Assembly (NCBI RefSeq): GCF_051020955.1
Contig: NW_027476099.1
Location: 1,226,001 to 1,290,000 of the forward strand
Origin: Megalopta genalis
Taxonomy: Eukaryota > Arthropoda > Insecta > Hymenoptera > Halictidae
Reading direction: 5' to 3'
DNA: 64,000 bases
Shown here: positions 38,301 to 51,970 of the stretch, piece by piece
Layout: every line of letters starts with the position of its first letter
Numbering within the stretch: the stretch's first letter is position 1
Made by a program: the position numbers and the translations under genes
The notes under the pieces: model-generated
Told to the model about the DNA's origin: nothing
What the model saw: the letters and a program-made list of their open reading frames with translations, nothing else
Database searches by the model: none

Positions 38301-41300
38301 TGTTCATTTGTTTACTTGTTCACTTGCTCATTTGTTCGTTTGTTCATTTCTTCATTTCTTCATTTCTTCATTTGTTCATTTGTTCATTTGTCCATTTGTT
38401 CATTTGTCCACTTGTTCATTTTTATCATTTGTTCATTTGTTCATTTGTTCATTCGTTCATTTGTTCATTCGTTCATTTGTTCATTTGTTCATTTGTTCAT
38501 TTGTTCATTTGTTCATTCGTTCATTTGTTCATTTGTTCATTTGTTCATTTGTTCATTTGTTCATCTGTTCATTTGTTCATTTGTTCATTTGTTCATTTGT
38601 TCATTTGTTCATTCGTTCATTTGTTCATTTGTTCATTTGTTCATTTGTTCATTTGTTCATTTGTTCATTTGTTCATTTGTTCATTTGTTCATTTGTTCAT
38701 TTGTTCATTTGTTCATTTGTTCATTTGTTCATTTGTTCATTTGTTCATTTGTTCATTTGTTCATTTGTTCATTTGTCCATTTGTTCATTTGTTCATTTGT
38801 TCATTTGTTCATTTGTTCATTTGTTCATTTGTTCATTTGTTCATTTGTTCATTTGTTCATTTGTTCATTTGTTCATTTGTTCATTTGATCATTTGTTCAT
38901 TTGTTCATTTGTTCATTTGTTCATTTGTTCCTTCGTTCATTTGTCTATTCGCTCATTTGTTCATTTGTTCCTTCGTTCATTTGTCTATTCACTCATTTGT
39001 TCATTTGTTCATTCGTTCATTTGTTCATTTGTTCATTTGTTCATTCGTTCATTTGTTCATTCGTTCATTTGTCTATTCGCACATTTGTTCATTTGTTCAT
39101 TTGTTCATTTGTTCATTTGTTCTTTTGTTCATTTGTTCATTTGTCCATTTGTTCATTTGTTCATTTGTACATTTGTTCATTTGTTCATTTGTTCATTTGT
39201 TCATTTGTTCATTTGTTCATTTGTTCACTTTTTCATTGGTTCATTTGTTCATTTGTTCATTTGTTCATTTGTTCCTTCGTTCATTTGTCTATTCGCACAT
39301 TTGTTCATTTGTTCATTTGTTCATTTGTTCATTTGTTCATTTGTTCAATTGTTCATTTGTTCATTCGTTCATTTGTTCATTTGTTCATTTGTTCATTTGT
39401 TCATTTGTTCATTTGTTCCTTCGTTCATTTGTCTATTCGCTCATTTGTTCATTTATTCATTCCTTCATTTGTCTATTCGCTCATTTGTTCATTTGTTCAT
39501 TTGTTCATTTCTTCATTAGTTCATTTGTTCATTTGTTCATTTGTTCATTTGTTCATTTGTTCATTTGTTCATTTGTTCATTTGTTCATTTGTTCATTTGA
39601 TCATTTGTTCATTTGTTCATTTGTTCATTTGTTCATTTGTTCCTTCGTTCATTTGTCTATTCGCTCATTTGTTCATTTGTTCCTTCGTTCATTTGTCTAT
39701 TCACTCATTTGTTCATTTGTTCATTCGTTCATTTGTTCATTTGTTCATTTGTTCATTCGTTCATTTGTTCATTCGTTCATTTGTCTATTCGCACATTTGT
39801 TCATTTGTTCATTTGTTCATTTGTTCATTTGTTCTTTTGTTCATTTGTTCATTTGTCCATTTGTTCATTTGTTCATTTGTACATTTGTTCATTTGTTCAT
39901 TTGTTCATTTGTTCATTTGTTCATTTGTTCATTTGTTCACTTTTTCATTGGTTCATTTGTTCATTTGTTCATTTGTTCATTTGTTCCTTCGTTCATTTGT
40001 CTATTCGCACATTTGTTCATTTGTTCATTTGTTCATTTGTTCATTTGTTCATTTGTTCAATTGTTCATTTGTTCATTCGTTCATTTGTTCATTTGTTCAT
40101 TTGTTCATTTGTTCATTTGTTCATTTGTTCCTTCGTTCATTTGTCTATTCGCTCATTTGTTCATTTATTCATTCCTTCATTTGTCTATTCGCTCATTTGT
40201 TCATTTGTTCATTTGTTCATTTCTTCATTAGTTCATTTGTTCATTTGTTCATTTGTTCATTTGTTCATTTGTTCATTTGTTCAATTGCTCTTTTGTTCAT
40301 TTGTTCATTTGTTCATTTGTTCATTTGTTCATTTGTTCATTTGTTCATTTGTTCATTTGTTCATTTGTTCATTTGTTCATTTGTTCATTTGTTCATTTGT
40401 TCATTTGTTCATTTGTTCATTTGTTCATTTGTTCATTTGTTCATTTGTTCATTTGTTCATTTGTTCATTTGTTCATTTGTTCATTTGTTCATTTGTTCAT
40501 TTGTTCATTTGTTCATTTGTTCATTTGTTCATTTGTTCATTTGTTCATTTGTTCATTTGTTCATTTGTTCATTTGTTCATTTGTTCATTTGTTCATTTGT
40601 TCATTTGTTCATTTGTTCATTTGTTCATTTGTTCATTTGTTCATTTGTTCATTTGTTCATTTGTTCATTTGTTCATTTGTTCCTTCGTTCATTTGTCTAT
40701 TCGCTCATTTGTTCATTTATTCATTCGTTCATTTGTCTATTCGCTCATTTGTTCATTTGTCTATTCGCTCATTTGTTCATTTGTCTATTCGCTCATTTGT
40801 TCATTTGTTCATTTGTTCATTTGTTCATTCGTTCATTTGTTCATTTGTTCATTCGTTCATTTGTCTATTCGCTCATTTGTTCATTTGTTCATTTGTTCAT
40901 TTGTTCATTTGTTCATTTGTTCATTTGTTCACTTGTTCCTTCGTTCATTTTTCTATTCGCTCATTTGTTCATTTGTTCATTCGATCATTTGTTCATTTGT
41001 TCATTTGTCCATTTGTTCATTTGTTCATTTGTTCATTTGTTCATTTGTTCATTTGTTCATTTGTTCATTTGTTCATTTGTTCATTTGTTCATTTGTTCAT
41101 TTGTTCATTTGTTCATTTGATCATTTGTTCATTTGTTCATTTGTTCATTTGTTCATTTGTTCCTTCGTTCATTTGTCTATTCGCTCATTTGTTCATTTGT
41201 TCCTTCGTTCATTTGTCTATTCACTCATTTGTTCATTTGTTCATTCGTTCATTTGTTCATTTGTTCATTTGTTCATTCGTTCATTTGTTCATTCGTTCAT

Positions 41301-42850
41301 TTGTCTATTCGCACATTTGTTCATTTGTTCATTTGTTCATTTGTTCATTTGTTCTTTTGTTCATTTGTTCATTTGTCCATTTGTTCATTTGTTCATTTGT
41401 ACATTTGTTCATTTGTTCATTTGTTCATTTGTTCATTTGTTCATTTGTTCATTTGTTCACTTTTTCATTGGTTCATTTGTTCATTTGTTCATTTGTTCAT
41501 TTGTTCCTTCGTTCATTTGTCTATTCGCACATTTGTTCATTTGTTCATTTGTTCATTTGTTCATTTGTTCATTTGTTCAATTGTTCATTTGTTCATTCGT
41601 TCATTTGTTCATTTGTTCATTTGTTCATTTGTTCATTTGTTCATTTGTTCCTTCGTTCATTTGTCTATTCGCTCATTTGTTCATTTATTCATTCCTTCAT
41701 TTGTCTATTCGCTCATTTGTTCATTTGTTCATTTGTTCATTTCTTCATTTGTTCATTTGTTCATTTGTTCATTTGTTCATTTGTTCATTTGTTCATTTGT
41801 TCAATTGCTCTTTTGTTCATTTGTTCATTTGTTCATTTGTTCATTTGTTCATTTGTTCATTTGTTCATTTGTTCATTTGTTCATTTGTTCATTTGTTCAT
41901 TTGTTCATTTGTTCATTTGTTCATTAGTTCATTTGTTCATTTGTTCATTTGTTCATTTGTTCATTTGTTCATTTGTTCATTTGTTCATTTGTTCATTTGT
42001 TCATTTGTTCATTTGTTCATTTGTTCATTTGTTCATTTGTTCATTTGTTCATTTGTTCATTTGTTCATTTGTTCATTTGTTCATTTGTTCATTTGTTCAT
42101 TTGTTCATTTGTTCATTTGTTCATTTGTTCATTTGTTCATTTGTTCATTTGTTCATTTGTTCATTTGTTCATTTGTTCATTTGTTCATTTGTTCATTTGT
42201 TCATTTGTTCATTTGTTCATTTGTTCATTTGTTCATTTGTTCATTTGTTCATTTGTTCCTTCGTTCATTTGTCTATTCGCTCATTTGTTCATTTATTCAT
42301 TCGTTCATTTGTCTATTCGCTCATTTGTTCATTTGTCTATTCGCTCATTTGTTCATTTGTCTATTCGCTCATTTGTTCATTTGTTCATTTGTTCATTTGT
42401 TCATTCGTTCATTTGTTCATTTGTTCATTCGTTCATTTGTCTATTCGCTCATTTGTTCATTTGTTCATTTGTTCATTTGTTCATTTGTTCATTTGTTCAT
42501 TTGTTCACTTGTTCCTTCGTTCATTTTTCTATTCGCTCATTTGTTCATTTGTTCATTCGATCATTTGTCTATTCGCTCATTTGTTCATTTGTTCATGTGT
42601 TCATTTGTTCATTTGTTCATTTGTTCACTTGTTCATTTGTTCATTTGTTCATTTGTTCATTTGTTCATTTGTTCATTTGTTCACTTGTTCACTTTGCTCA
42701 TTTGTTCGTTTGTTCATTTCTTCATTTCTTCATTTCTTCATTTGTTCATTTGTTCATGTGTTCATTTGTTCATTTGTTCATTTGTTCATTTGTTCATTTG
42801 TTCACTTGTTCATTTGTTCACTTGTTCATTTGTTCATTTGTTCACTTGTT
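38300..42850. repeat. A-like section and three E blocks of superunit copy 2
   Basis: The TTTTTATC section near 38,416 is followed by E blocks starting near 38,888, 39,600 and 41,120, marked by TCTATTCACTC near 38,984, 39,696 and 41,217. The first is cut short after about 0.7 kb, where a CATTAG unit near 39,514 is followed by canonical repeat and a new block start. Superunit copy 1 has only two E blocks, so one partial copy was gained here or lost there. The final part, with three TCTATTCGCTC units near 42,310-42,365, CATGTG at 42,594 and CACTTTGCT cassettes near 42,690 and 42,851, matches 28,800-29,460. Confidence 0.83.
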
Positions 42851-42919
42851 CACTTTGCTCATTTGTTCGTTTGTTCATTTGTTCATTTGTTCATTTGTTC
42901 ATTTGTTCATTTGTTCATT

Positions 42920-45900
42920 TGTTCATTTGTTCATTTGTTCATTTGTTCTTTTGTTCATTTGTTCATTTGTTCATTTTTTCATTTGTTCATTTGTTCATTT
43001 TTTCATTTGTTCATTTGTTCATTTTTTCATTTGTTCATTTGTTCATTTGTTCATTTGTTCATTTGTTCATTTGTTCATTTGTTCATTTGTTCATTTGCTC
43101 ATTTGTTCATTTGTTCATTTGTTCATATGTTCATTTGTGCGATTGTCTATTCGCTCATTTGTTCATTTGTTAATTCGTTCATTTGCCTATTCGCTCATTT
43201 GTTCATTTGTTCATTTGTTCATTTGTTCATTTGCTCACTTGCTCATTTGTTCATTTGTTCATATGTTCATTTGTTCATTTGTTCATTTGCTCATTTGTTC
43301 ATTTGTTCATTTGTTCATTTGTGCATTTGTTCATTTGTTCATTTGTTCATTTGTTCATTTGTTCATTTGTTCATTTGTTCATTTGTTCATTTGTTCATTT
43401 GTTCATTTGTTCATTTGTTCATTTGTTCATTTGTTCATTTGTTCATTTGTTCATTTGCTCATTTGTTCATTTGTTCATTTGTTCATATGTTCATTTGTGC
43501 GATTGTCTATTCGCTCATTTGTTCATTTGTTAATTCGTTCATTTGCCTATTCGCTCATTTGTTCATTTGTTCATTTGTTCATTTGTTCATTTGCTCACTT
43601 GCTCATTTGTTCATTTGTTCATTTGTTCATTTGTTCATTTGTTCATTTGTTCATTTGTTCATTTGTTCATTTGTTCATTTGTTCATTTGTTCATTTGTTC
43701 ATTTGTTCATTTGTTCATTTGTTCATTTGTTCATTTGTTCATTTGTTCATTTGTTCATTTGTTCATTTGTTCATTTGTTCATTTGTTCATTTGTTCATTT
43801 GTTCATTTGTTCATTTGTTCATTTGTTCATTTGTTCATTTGTTCCTTCGTTCATTTGTCTATTCGCTCATTTGTTCATTTATTCATTCGTTCATTTGTCT
43901 ATTCGCTCATTTGTTCATTTGTCTATTCGCTCATTTGTTCATTTGTCTATTCGCTCATTTGTTCATTTGTTCATTTGTTCATTTGTTCATTCGTTCATTT
44001 GTTCATTTGTTCATTCGTTCATTTGTCTATTCGCTCATTTGTTCATTTGTTCATTTGTTCATTTGTTCATTTGTTCATTTGTTCATTTGTTCACTTGTTC
44101 CTTCGTTCATTTTTCTATTCGCTCATTTGTTCATTTGTTCATTCGATCATTTGTCTATTCGCTCATTTGTTCATTTGTTCATGTGTTCATTTGTTCATTT
44201 GTTCATTTGTTCACTTGTTCATTTGTTCATTTGTTCATTTGTTCATTTGTTCATTTGTTCATTTGTTCATTTGTTCACTTGTTCACTTTGCTCATTTGTT
44301 CGTTTGTTCATTTCTTCATTTCTTCATTTCTTCATTTGTTCATTTGTTCATGTGTTCATTTGTTCATTTGTTCATTTGTTCATTTGTTCATTTGTTCATT
44401 TGTTCATTTGTTCATTTGTTCATTTGTTCATTTGTTCATTTGTTCATTTGTTCATTTGTTCATTTGTTCATTTGTTCATTTGTTCATTTGCTCATTTGTT
44501 CATTTGTTCATTTGTTCATATGTTCATTTGTGCGATTGTCTATTCGCTCATTTGTTCATTTGTTAATTCGTTCATTTGCCTATTCGCTCATTTGTTCATT
44601 TGTTCATTTGTTCATTTGCTCACTTGCTCATTTGTTCATTTGTTCATTTGTTCATTTGTTCATTTGTTCATTTGTTCATTTGTTCATTTGTTCATTTGTT
44701 CATTTGTTCATTTGTTCATTTGTTCATTTGTTCATTTGTTCATTTGTTCATTTGTTCATTTGTTCATTTGTTCATTTGTTCATTTGTTCATTTGTTCATT
44801 TGTTCATTTGTTCATTTGTTCATTTGTTCATTTGTTCATTTGTTCATTTGTTCATTTGTTCATTTGTTCATTTGTTCCTTCGTTCATTTGTCTATTCGCT
44901 CATTTGTTCATTTATTCATTCGTTCATTTGTCTATTCGCTCATTTGTTCATTTGTCTATTCGCTCATTTGTTCATTTGTCTATTCGCTCATTTGTTCATT
45001 TGTTCATTTGTTCATTTGTTCATTCGTTCATTTGTTCATTTGTTCATTCGTTCATTTGTCTATTCGCTCATTTGTTCATTTGTTCATTTGTTCATTTGTT
45101 CATTTGTTCATTTGTTCATTTGTTCACTTGTTCCTTCGTTCATTTTTCTATTCGCTCATTTGTTCATTTGTTCATTCGATCATTTGTCTATTCGCTCATT
45201 TGTTCATTTGTTCATGTGTTCATTTGTTCATTTGTTCATTTGTTCACTTGTTCATTTGTTCATTTGTTCATTTGTTCATTTGTTCATTTGTTCATTTGTT
45301 CACTTGTTCACTTTGCTCATTTGTTCGTTTGTTCATTTCTTCATTTCTTCATTTCTTCATTTGTTCATTTGTTCATGTGTTCATTTGTTCATTTGTTCAT
45401 TTGTTCATTTGTTCATTTGTTCACTTGTTCATTTGTTCACTTGTTCATTTGTTCATTTGTTCACTTGTTCACTTTGCTCATTTGTTCGTTTGTTCATTTG
45501 TTCATTTGTTCATTTGTTCATTTGTTCATTTGTTCATTTGTTCATTTGTTCATTTGTTCATTTGTTCTTTTGTTCATTTGTTCATTTGTTCATTTTTTCA
45601 TTTGTTCATTTGTTCATTTTTTCATTTGTTCATTTGTTCATTTTTTCATTTGTTCATTTGTTCATTTGTTCATTTGTTCATTTGTTCATTTGTTCATTTG
45701 TTCATTTGTTCATTTGTTCATTTGTTCATTTGTTCTTTTGTTCATTTGTTCATTTGTTCATTTTTTCATTTGTTCATTTGTTCATTTTTTCATTTGTTCA
45801 TTTGTTCATTTTTTCATTTGTTCATTTGTTCATTTGTTCATTTGTTCATTTGTTCATTTGTTCATTTGTTCATTTGTTCATTTGCTCATTTGTTCATTTG

Positions 45901-48900
45901 TTCATTTGTTCATATGTTCATTTGTGCGATTGTCTATTCGCTCATTTGTTCATTTGTTAATTCGTTCATTTGCCTATTCGCTCATTTGTTCATTTGTTCA
46001 TTTGTTCATTTGTTCATTTGCTCACTTGCTCATTTGTTCATTTGTCCATTTGTTCATTTGTTCATTTGTTCATTTGTTCATTTGTTCATTTGTTCATTTG
46101 TTCATTTGTTCATTTGTTCATTTGTTCATTTGTTCATTTGTTCATTTGTTCATTTGTTCATTTGTTCATTTGTTCATTTGTTCATTTGTTCATTTGTTCA
46201 TTTGTTCATTTGTTCATTTGTTCATTTGTTCATTTGTTCATTTGTTCCTTCGTTCATTTGTCTATTCGCTCATTTGTTCATTTATTCATTCGTTCATTTG
46301 TCTATTCGCTCATTTGTTCATTTGTCTATTCGCTCATTTGTTCATTTGTCTATTCGCTCATTTGTTCATTTGTTCATTTGTTCATTTGTTCATTCGTTCA
46401 TTTGTTCATTTGTTCATTCGTTCATTTGTCTATTCGCTCATTTGTTCATTTGTTCATTTGTTCATTTGTTCATTTGTTCATTTGTTCATTTGTTCACTTG
46501 TTCCTTCGTTCATTTTTCTATTCGCTCATTTGTTCATTTGTTCATTCGATCATTTGTCTATTCGCTCATTTGTTCATTTGTTCATGTGTTCATTTGTTCA
46601 TTTGTTCATTTGTTCACTTGTTCATTTGTTCATTTGTTCATTTGTTCATTTGTTCATTTGTTCATTTGTTCATTTGTTCACTTGTTCACTTTGCTCATTT
46701 GTTCGTTTGTTCATTTCTTCATTTCTTCATTTCTTCATTTGTTCATTTGTTCATGTGTTCATTTGTTCATTTGTTCATTTGTTCATTTGTTCATTTGTTC
46801 ATTTGTTCATTTGTTCATTTGTTCATTTGTTCATTTGTTCATTTGTTCATTTGATCATTTGTTCATTTGTTCATTTGTTCATTTGTTCATTTGTTCATTT
46901 GTTCATTTGCTCATTTGTTCATTTGTTCATTTGTTCATATGTTCATTTGTGCGATTGTCTATTCGCTCATTTGTTCATTTGTTAATTCGTTCATTTGCCT
47001 ATTCGCTCATTTGTTCATTTGTTCATTTGTTCATTTGCTCACTTGCTCATTTGTTCATTTGTTCATTTGTTCATTTGTTCATTTGTTCATTTGTTCATTT
47101 GTTCATTTGTTCATTTGTTCATTTGTTCATTTGTTCATTTGTTCATTTGTTCATTTGTTCATTTGTTCATTTGTTCATTTGTTCATTTGTTCATTTGTTC
47201 ATTTGTTCATTTGTTCATTTGTTCATTTGTTCATTTGTTCATTTGTTCATTTGTTCATTTGTTCATTTGTTCATTTGTTCCTTCGTTCATTTGTCTATTC
47301 GCTCATTTGTTCATTTATTCATTCGTTCATTTGTCTATTCGCTCATTTGTTCATTTGTCTATTCGCTCATTTGTTCATTTGTCTATTCGCTCATTTGTTC
47401 ATTTGTTCATTTGTTCATTTGTTCATTCGTTCATTTGTTCATTTGTTCATTCGTTCATTTGTCTATTCGCTCATTTGTTCATTTGTTCATTTGTTCATTT
47501 GTTCATTTGTTCATTTGTTCATTTGTTCACTTGTTCCTTCGTTCATTTTTCTATTCGCTCATTTGTTCATTTGTTCATTCGATCATTTGTCTATTCGCTC
47601 ATTTGTTCATTTGTTCATGTGTTCATTTGTTCATTTGTTCATTTGTTCACTTGTTCATTTGTTCATTTGTTCATTTGTTCATTTGTTCATTTGTTCATTT
47701 GTTCACTTGTTCACTTTGCTCATTTGTTCGTTTGTTCATTTCTTCATTTCTTCATTTCTTCATTTGTTCATTTGTTCATGTGTTCATTTGTTCATTTGTT
47801 CATTTGTTCATTTGTTCATTTGTTCACTTGTTCATTTGTTCACTTGTTCATTTGTTCATTTGTTCACTTGTTCACTTTGCTCATTTGTTCGTTTGTTCAT
47901 TTGTTCATTTGTTCATTTGTTCATTTGTTCATTTGTTCATTTGTTCATTTGTTCATTTGTTCATTTGTTCTTTTGTTCATTTGTTCATTTGTTCATTTTT
48001 TCATTTGTTCATTTGTTCATTTTTTCATTTGTTCATTTGTTCATTTTTTCATTTGTTCATTTGTTCATTTGTTCATTTGTTCATTTGTTCATTTGTTCAT
48101 TTGTTCATTTGTTCATTTGCTCATTTGTTCATTTGTTCATTTGTTCATATGTTCATTTGTGCGATTGTCTATTCGCTCATTTGTTCATTTGTTAATTCGT
48201 TCATTTGCCTATTCGCTCATTTGTTCATTTGTTCATTTGTTCATTTGTTCATTTGCTCACTTGCTCATTTGTTCATTTGTTCATATGTTCATTTGTTCAT
48301 TTGTTCATTTGCTCATTTGTTCATTTGTTCATTTGTTCATTTGTGCATTTGTTCATTTGTTCATTTGTTCATTTGTTCATTTGTTCATTTGTTCATTTCT
48401 TCATTTGTTCATTTGTTCATTTGTTCATGTGTTCATTTGTTCATTTGTTCATTTGTTCATTTGTTCATTTGTTCATTTGTTCACTTGTTCATTTGTTCAT
48501 TTGTTCATTTGTTCACTTGTTCACTTGTTCACTTTGCTCATTTGTTCGTTTGTTCATTTCTTCATTTGTTCATTTGTTCATTTGTTCATTTGCTCATTTG
48601 TTCATTTGTTCATTTGTTCATTTGTTCATTTGTTCATTTGTTCATTTGCTCACTTGCTCATTTGTTCATTTGTTCATATGTTCATTTGTTCATTTGTTCA
48701 TTTGCTCATTTGTTCATTTGTTCATTTGTTCATTTGTGCATTTGTTCATTTGTTCATTCGTGCATTTGTTCATTTGTTCATTTGATCATTTGTTCATTTG
48801 TTCATTTGTTCATTTGTTCATTTGTTCATTTGTTCATTTGTTCATTTGTTCATTTGTTCATTTGTTCATTTGTTCATTTGTTCATTTGTTCATTTGTTCA

Positions 48901-48930
48901 TTTGTTCATTTGTTCATTTGTTCATTTGTT
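42920..48930. repeat. Family C higher-order repeat block, third occurrence, dense cassettes
   Basis: GCCTATTCGCTC cassettes occur at about 43,183, 43,543, 44,576, 45,970, 46,995 and 48,205, so spacing varies from 360 to about 1,394 bases. Between them are E-type tails (CCTTCG, three TCTATTCGCTC units, CATGTG, CACTTTGCT) and triple CATTTTTT cassettes near 42,975, 45,593, 45,758 and 48,000. The CATTTTTT cassette is itself doubled at 45,560-45,820. Spacing differs from a multiple of eight by the number of 9-base CACTTTGCT units present. No gene is seen. Confidence 0.83.
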
Positions 48931-50800
48931 CATTTGTTCTTTTGTTCATTTGTTCATTTGTTCATTTTTTCATTTGTTCATTTGTTCATTTTTTCATTTG
49001 TTCATTTGTTCATTTTTTCATTTGTTCATTTGTTCATTTGTTCATTTGTTCATTTGTTCATTTGTTCATTTGTTCATTTGTTCATTTGCTCATTTGTTCA
49101 TTTGTTCATTTGTTCATATGTTCATTTGTGCGATTGTCTATTCGCTCATTTGTTCATTTGTTAATTCGTTCATTTGCCTATTCGCTCATTTGTTCATTTG
49201 TTCATTTGTTCATTTGTTCATTTGCTCACTTGCTCATTTGTTCATTTGTTCATATGTTCATTTGTTCATTTGTTCATTTGCTCATTTGTTCATTTGTTCA
49301 TTTGTTCATTTGTGCATTTGTTCATTTGTTCATTTGTTCATTTGTTCATTTGTTCATTTGTTCATTTGTTCATTTGCTCATTTGTTCATTTGTTCATTTG
49401 TTCATTTGTGCATTTGTTCATTTGTTCATTTGTTCATTTGTTCATTTGTTCATTTGTTCATTTGTTCATTTGTTCATTTGTTCATTTGTTCATTTGTTCA
49501 TTTGTTCATTTGTTCATTTGTTCATTTGTTCATTTGTTCATTTGTTCATTTGTTCATTTGTTCATTTGTTCATTTGTTCATTTGTTCATTTGTTCATTTG
49601 TTCATTTGTTCATTTGTTCATTGGTTCATTTGTTCATTTGTTCCTTCGTTCATTTGTCTATTCGCTCATTTGTTCATTTATTCATTCGTTCATTTGTCTA
49701 TTCGCTCATTTGTTCATTTGTTCCTTTGTTCATTTGTTCATTTGTTCATTTGTTCATTTGTTCATTTGTTCATTTGTTCATTTGTTCATTTGTTCATTTG
49801 TTCATTTGTTCATTTGTTCATTTGTTCATTTGTTCATTTGTTCATTTGTTCATTTGTTCATTTGTTCACTTGTTCATTTGTTCATTTGTTCATTTGTTCA
49901 TTTGTTCATTTGTTCATTTGTTCACTTGTTCACTTTGCTCATTTGTTCGTTTGTTCATTTCTTCATTTCTTCATTTGTTCATTTGTTCATTTGTTCATGT
50001 GTTCATTTGTTCATTTGTTCATTTGTTCATTTGTTCATTTGTTCATTTGTTCACTTGTTCATTTGTTCATTTGTTCATTTGTTCACTTGTTCACTTGTTC
50101 ACTTTGCTCATTTGTTCGTTTGTTCATTTCTTCATTTGTTCATTTGTTCATTTGTTCATTTGCTCATTTGTTCATTTGTTCATTTGTTCATTTGTTCATT
50201 TGTTCATTTGTTCATTTGCTCACTTGCTCATTTGTTCATTTGTTCATATGTTCATTTGTTCATTTGTTCATTTGCTCATTTGTTCATTTGTTCATTTGTT
50301 CATTTGTGCATTTGTTCATTTGTTCATTCGTGCATTTGTTCATTTGTTCATTTGATCATTTGTTCATTTGTTCATTTGTTCATTTGTTCATTTGTTCATT
50401 TGTTCATTTGTTCATTTGTTCATTTGTTCATTTGTTCATTTGTTCATTTGTTCATTTGTTCATTTGTTCATTTGTTCATTTGTTCATTTGTTCATTTGTT
50501 CATTTGATCATTTGTTCATTTGTTCACTTGTTCACTTGCTCATTTGTTCGTTTGTTCACTTCATTTCTTCATTTCTTCATTTGTTCATTTGTTCATTTGT
50601 TCATTTGTTCATTTGTCCATTTGTTCATTTGTCCACTTGTTCATTTGTTCATTTGTTCATTTGTTCATTTGTTCATTCGTTCATTTGTTCATTCGTTCAT
50701 TTGTTCATTTGTTCATTTGTTCATTTCTCCATTTGTTCATTTGTTCATTTGTTCATTTGTTCATTTGTTCACTTGTTTACTTGTTTACTTGTTCATTTGT
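48930..50800. repeat. ~1.87 kb segment, first of a repeated pair
   Basis: From GTTCTTTTG and triple CATTTTTT near 48,937-49,015, the segment runs through a family C cassette (49,174), CATTGG, CCTTCG, CACTTTGCT cassettes, two GTGC units with GATC and the CACTTCATTTC family A' cassette near 50,557, to TTTACTTG near 50,780. The same order follows at 51,970-53,830. The offset is about 3,040 bases at the start and 3,024 at the end. Confidence 0.82.
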
Positions 50801-51970
50801 TCATTTGTTCATTTGCTCATTTGTTCATTTGTTCATTTGTTCATTTGTTCATTTGTTCATTTGTTCATTTGCTCACTTGCTCATTTGTTCATTTGTTCAT
50901 ATGTTCATTTGTTCATTTGTTCATTTGCTCATTTGTTCATTTGTTCATTTGTTCATTTGTGCATTTGTTCATTTGTTCATTCGTGCATTTGTTCATTTGT
51001 TCATTTGATCATTTGTTCATTTGTTCATTTGTTCATTTGTTCATTTGTTCATTTGTTCATTTGTTCATTTGTTCATTTGTTCATTTGTTCATTTGTTCAT
51101 TTGTTCATTTGTTCATTTGTTCATTTGTTCATTTGTTCATTTGTTCATTTGTTCATTTGTTCTTTTGTTCATTTGTTCATTTGTTCATTTTTTCATTTGT
51201 TCATTTGTTCATTTTTTCATTTGTTCATTTGTTCATTTTTTCATTTGTTCATTTGTTCATTTGTTCATTTGTTCATTTGTTCATTTGTTCATTTGTTCAT
51301 TTGTTCATTTGCTCATTTGTTCATTTGTTCATTTGTTCATATGTTCATTTGTGCGATTGTCTATTCGCTCATTTGTTCATTTGTTAATTCGTTCATTTGC
51401 CTATTCGCTCATTTGTTCATTTGTTCATTTGTTCATTTGTTCATTTGCTCACTTGCTCATTTGTTCATTTGTTCATATGTTCATTTGTTCATTTGTTCAT
51501 TTGCTCATTTGTTCATTTGTTCATTTGTTCATTTGTGCATTTGTTCATTTGTTCATTTGTTCATTTGTTCATTTGTTCATTTGTTCATTTGTTCATTTGC
51601 TCATTTGTTCATTTGTTCATTTGTTCATTTGTGCATTTGTTCATTTGTTCATTTGTTCATTTGTTCATTTGTTCATTTGTTCATTTGTTCATTTGTTCAT
51701 TTGTTCATTTGTTCATTTGTTCATTTGTTCATTTGTTCATTTGTTCATTTGTTCATTTGTTCATTTGTTCATTTGTTCATTCGTTCATGTGTTCATTTGT
51801 TCATTTGTTCATTTGTTCATTTGTTCATTTGTTCACTTGTTCATTTGTTCACTTGTTCATTTGTTCATTTGTTCACTTGTTCACTTTGCTCATTTGTTCG
51901 TTTGTTCATTTGTTCATTTGTTCATTTGTTCATTTGTTCATTTGTTCATTTGTTCATTTGTTCATTTGTT
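50800..51970. repeat. Partial third copy between the ~1.87 kb pair
   Basis: After TTTACTTG the order returns to GCTC, CATATG, GTGC and GATC units. GTTCTTTTG with triple CATTTTTT (about 51,161-51,240) and a family C cassette (51,397) follow. It tracks the segment starting at 48,930 at an offset of about 2,223 bases as far as about 51,780, where CATTCGTTCATGTG leads into a CACTTTGCT cassette at 51,884. No gene is present. Confidence 0.78.

Larger units (their letters stand above)
29641..42920. repeat. ~13 kb superunit, copy 2
   Basis: This copy is collinear with superunit copy 1 from CAGTTG at 29,665 to CGTTTGTT just after CACTTTGCT at 42,851. Beyond that, copy 1 continues with a second CACTTTGCT cassette, while this copy enters family C with GTTCTTTTG and triple CATTTTTT. 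Compared with copy 1 it lacks the ~312 bp patch in its second F block, has one extra ~0.7 kb partial E block (38,888-39,600) and differs by small whole-unit indels throughout. These differences argue against an assembly duplicate of a single locus. Confidence 0.85.

Noticed and set aside
16620..42920. The ~13 kb duplication as an assembly error that placed one locus twice
   Set aside because: The copies differ by many whole-unit indels, a ~312 bp patch, an extra ~0.7 kb block and point variants. Read-level confirmation is still needed because arrays like this are hard to assemble.
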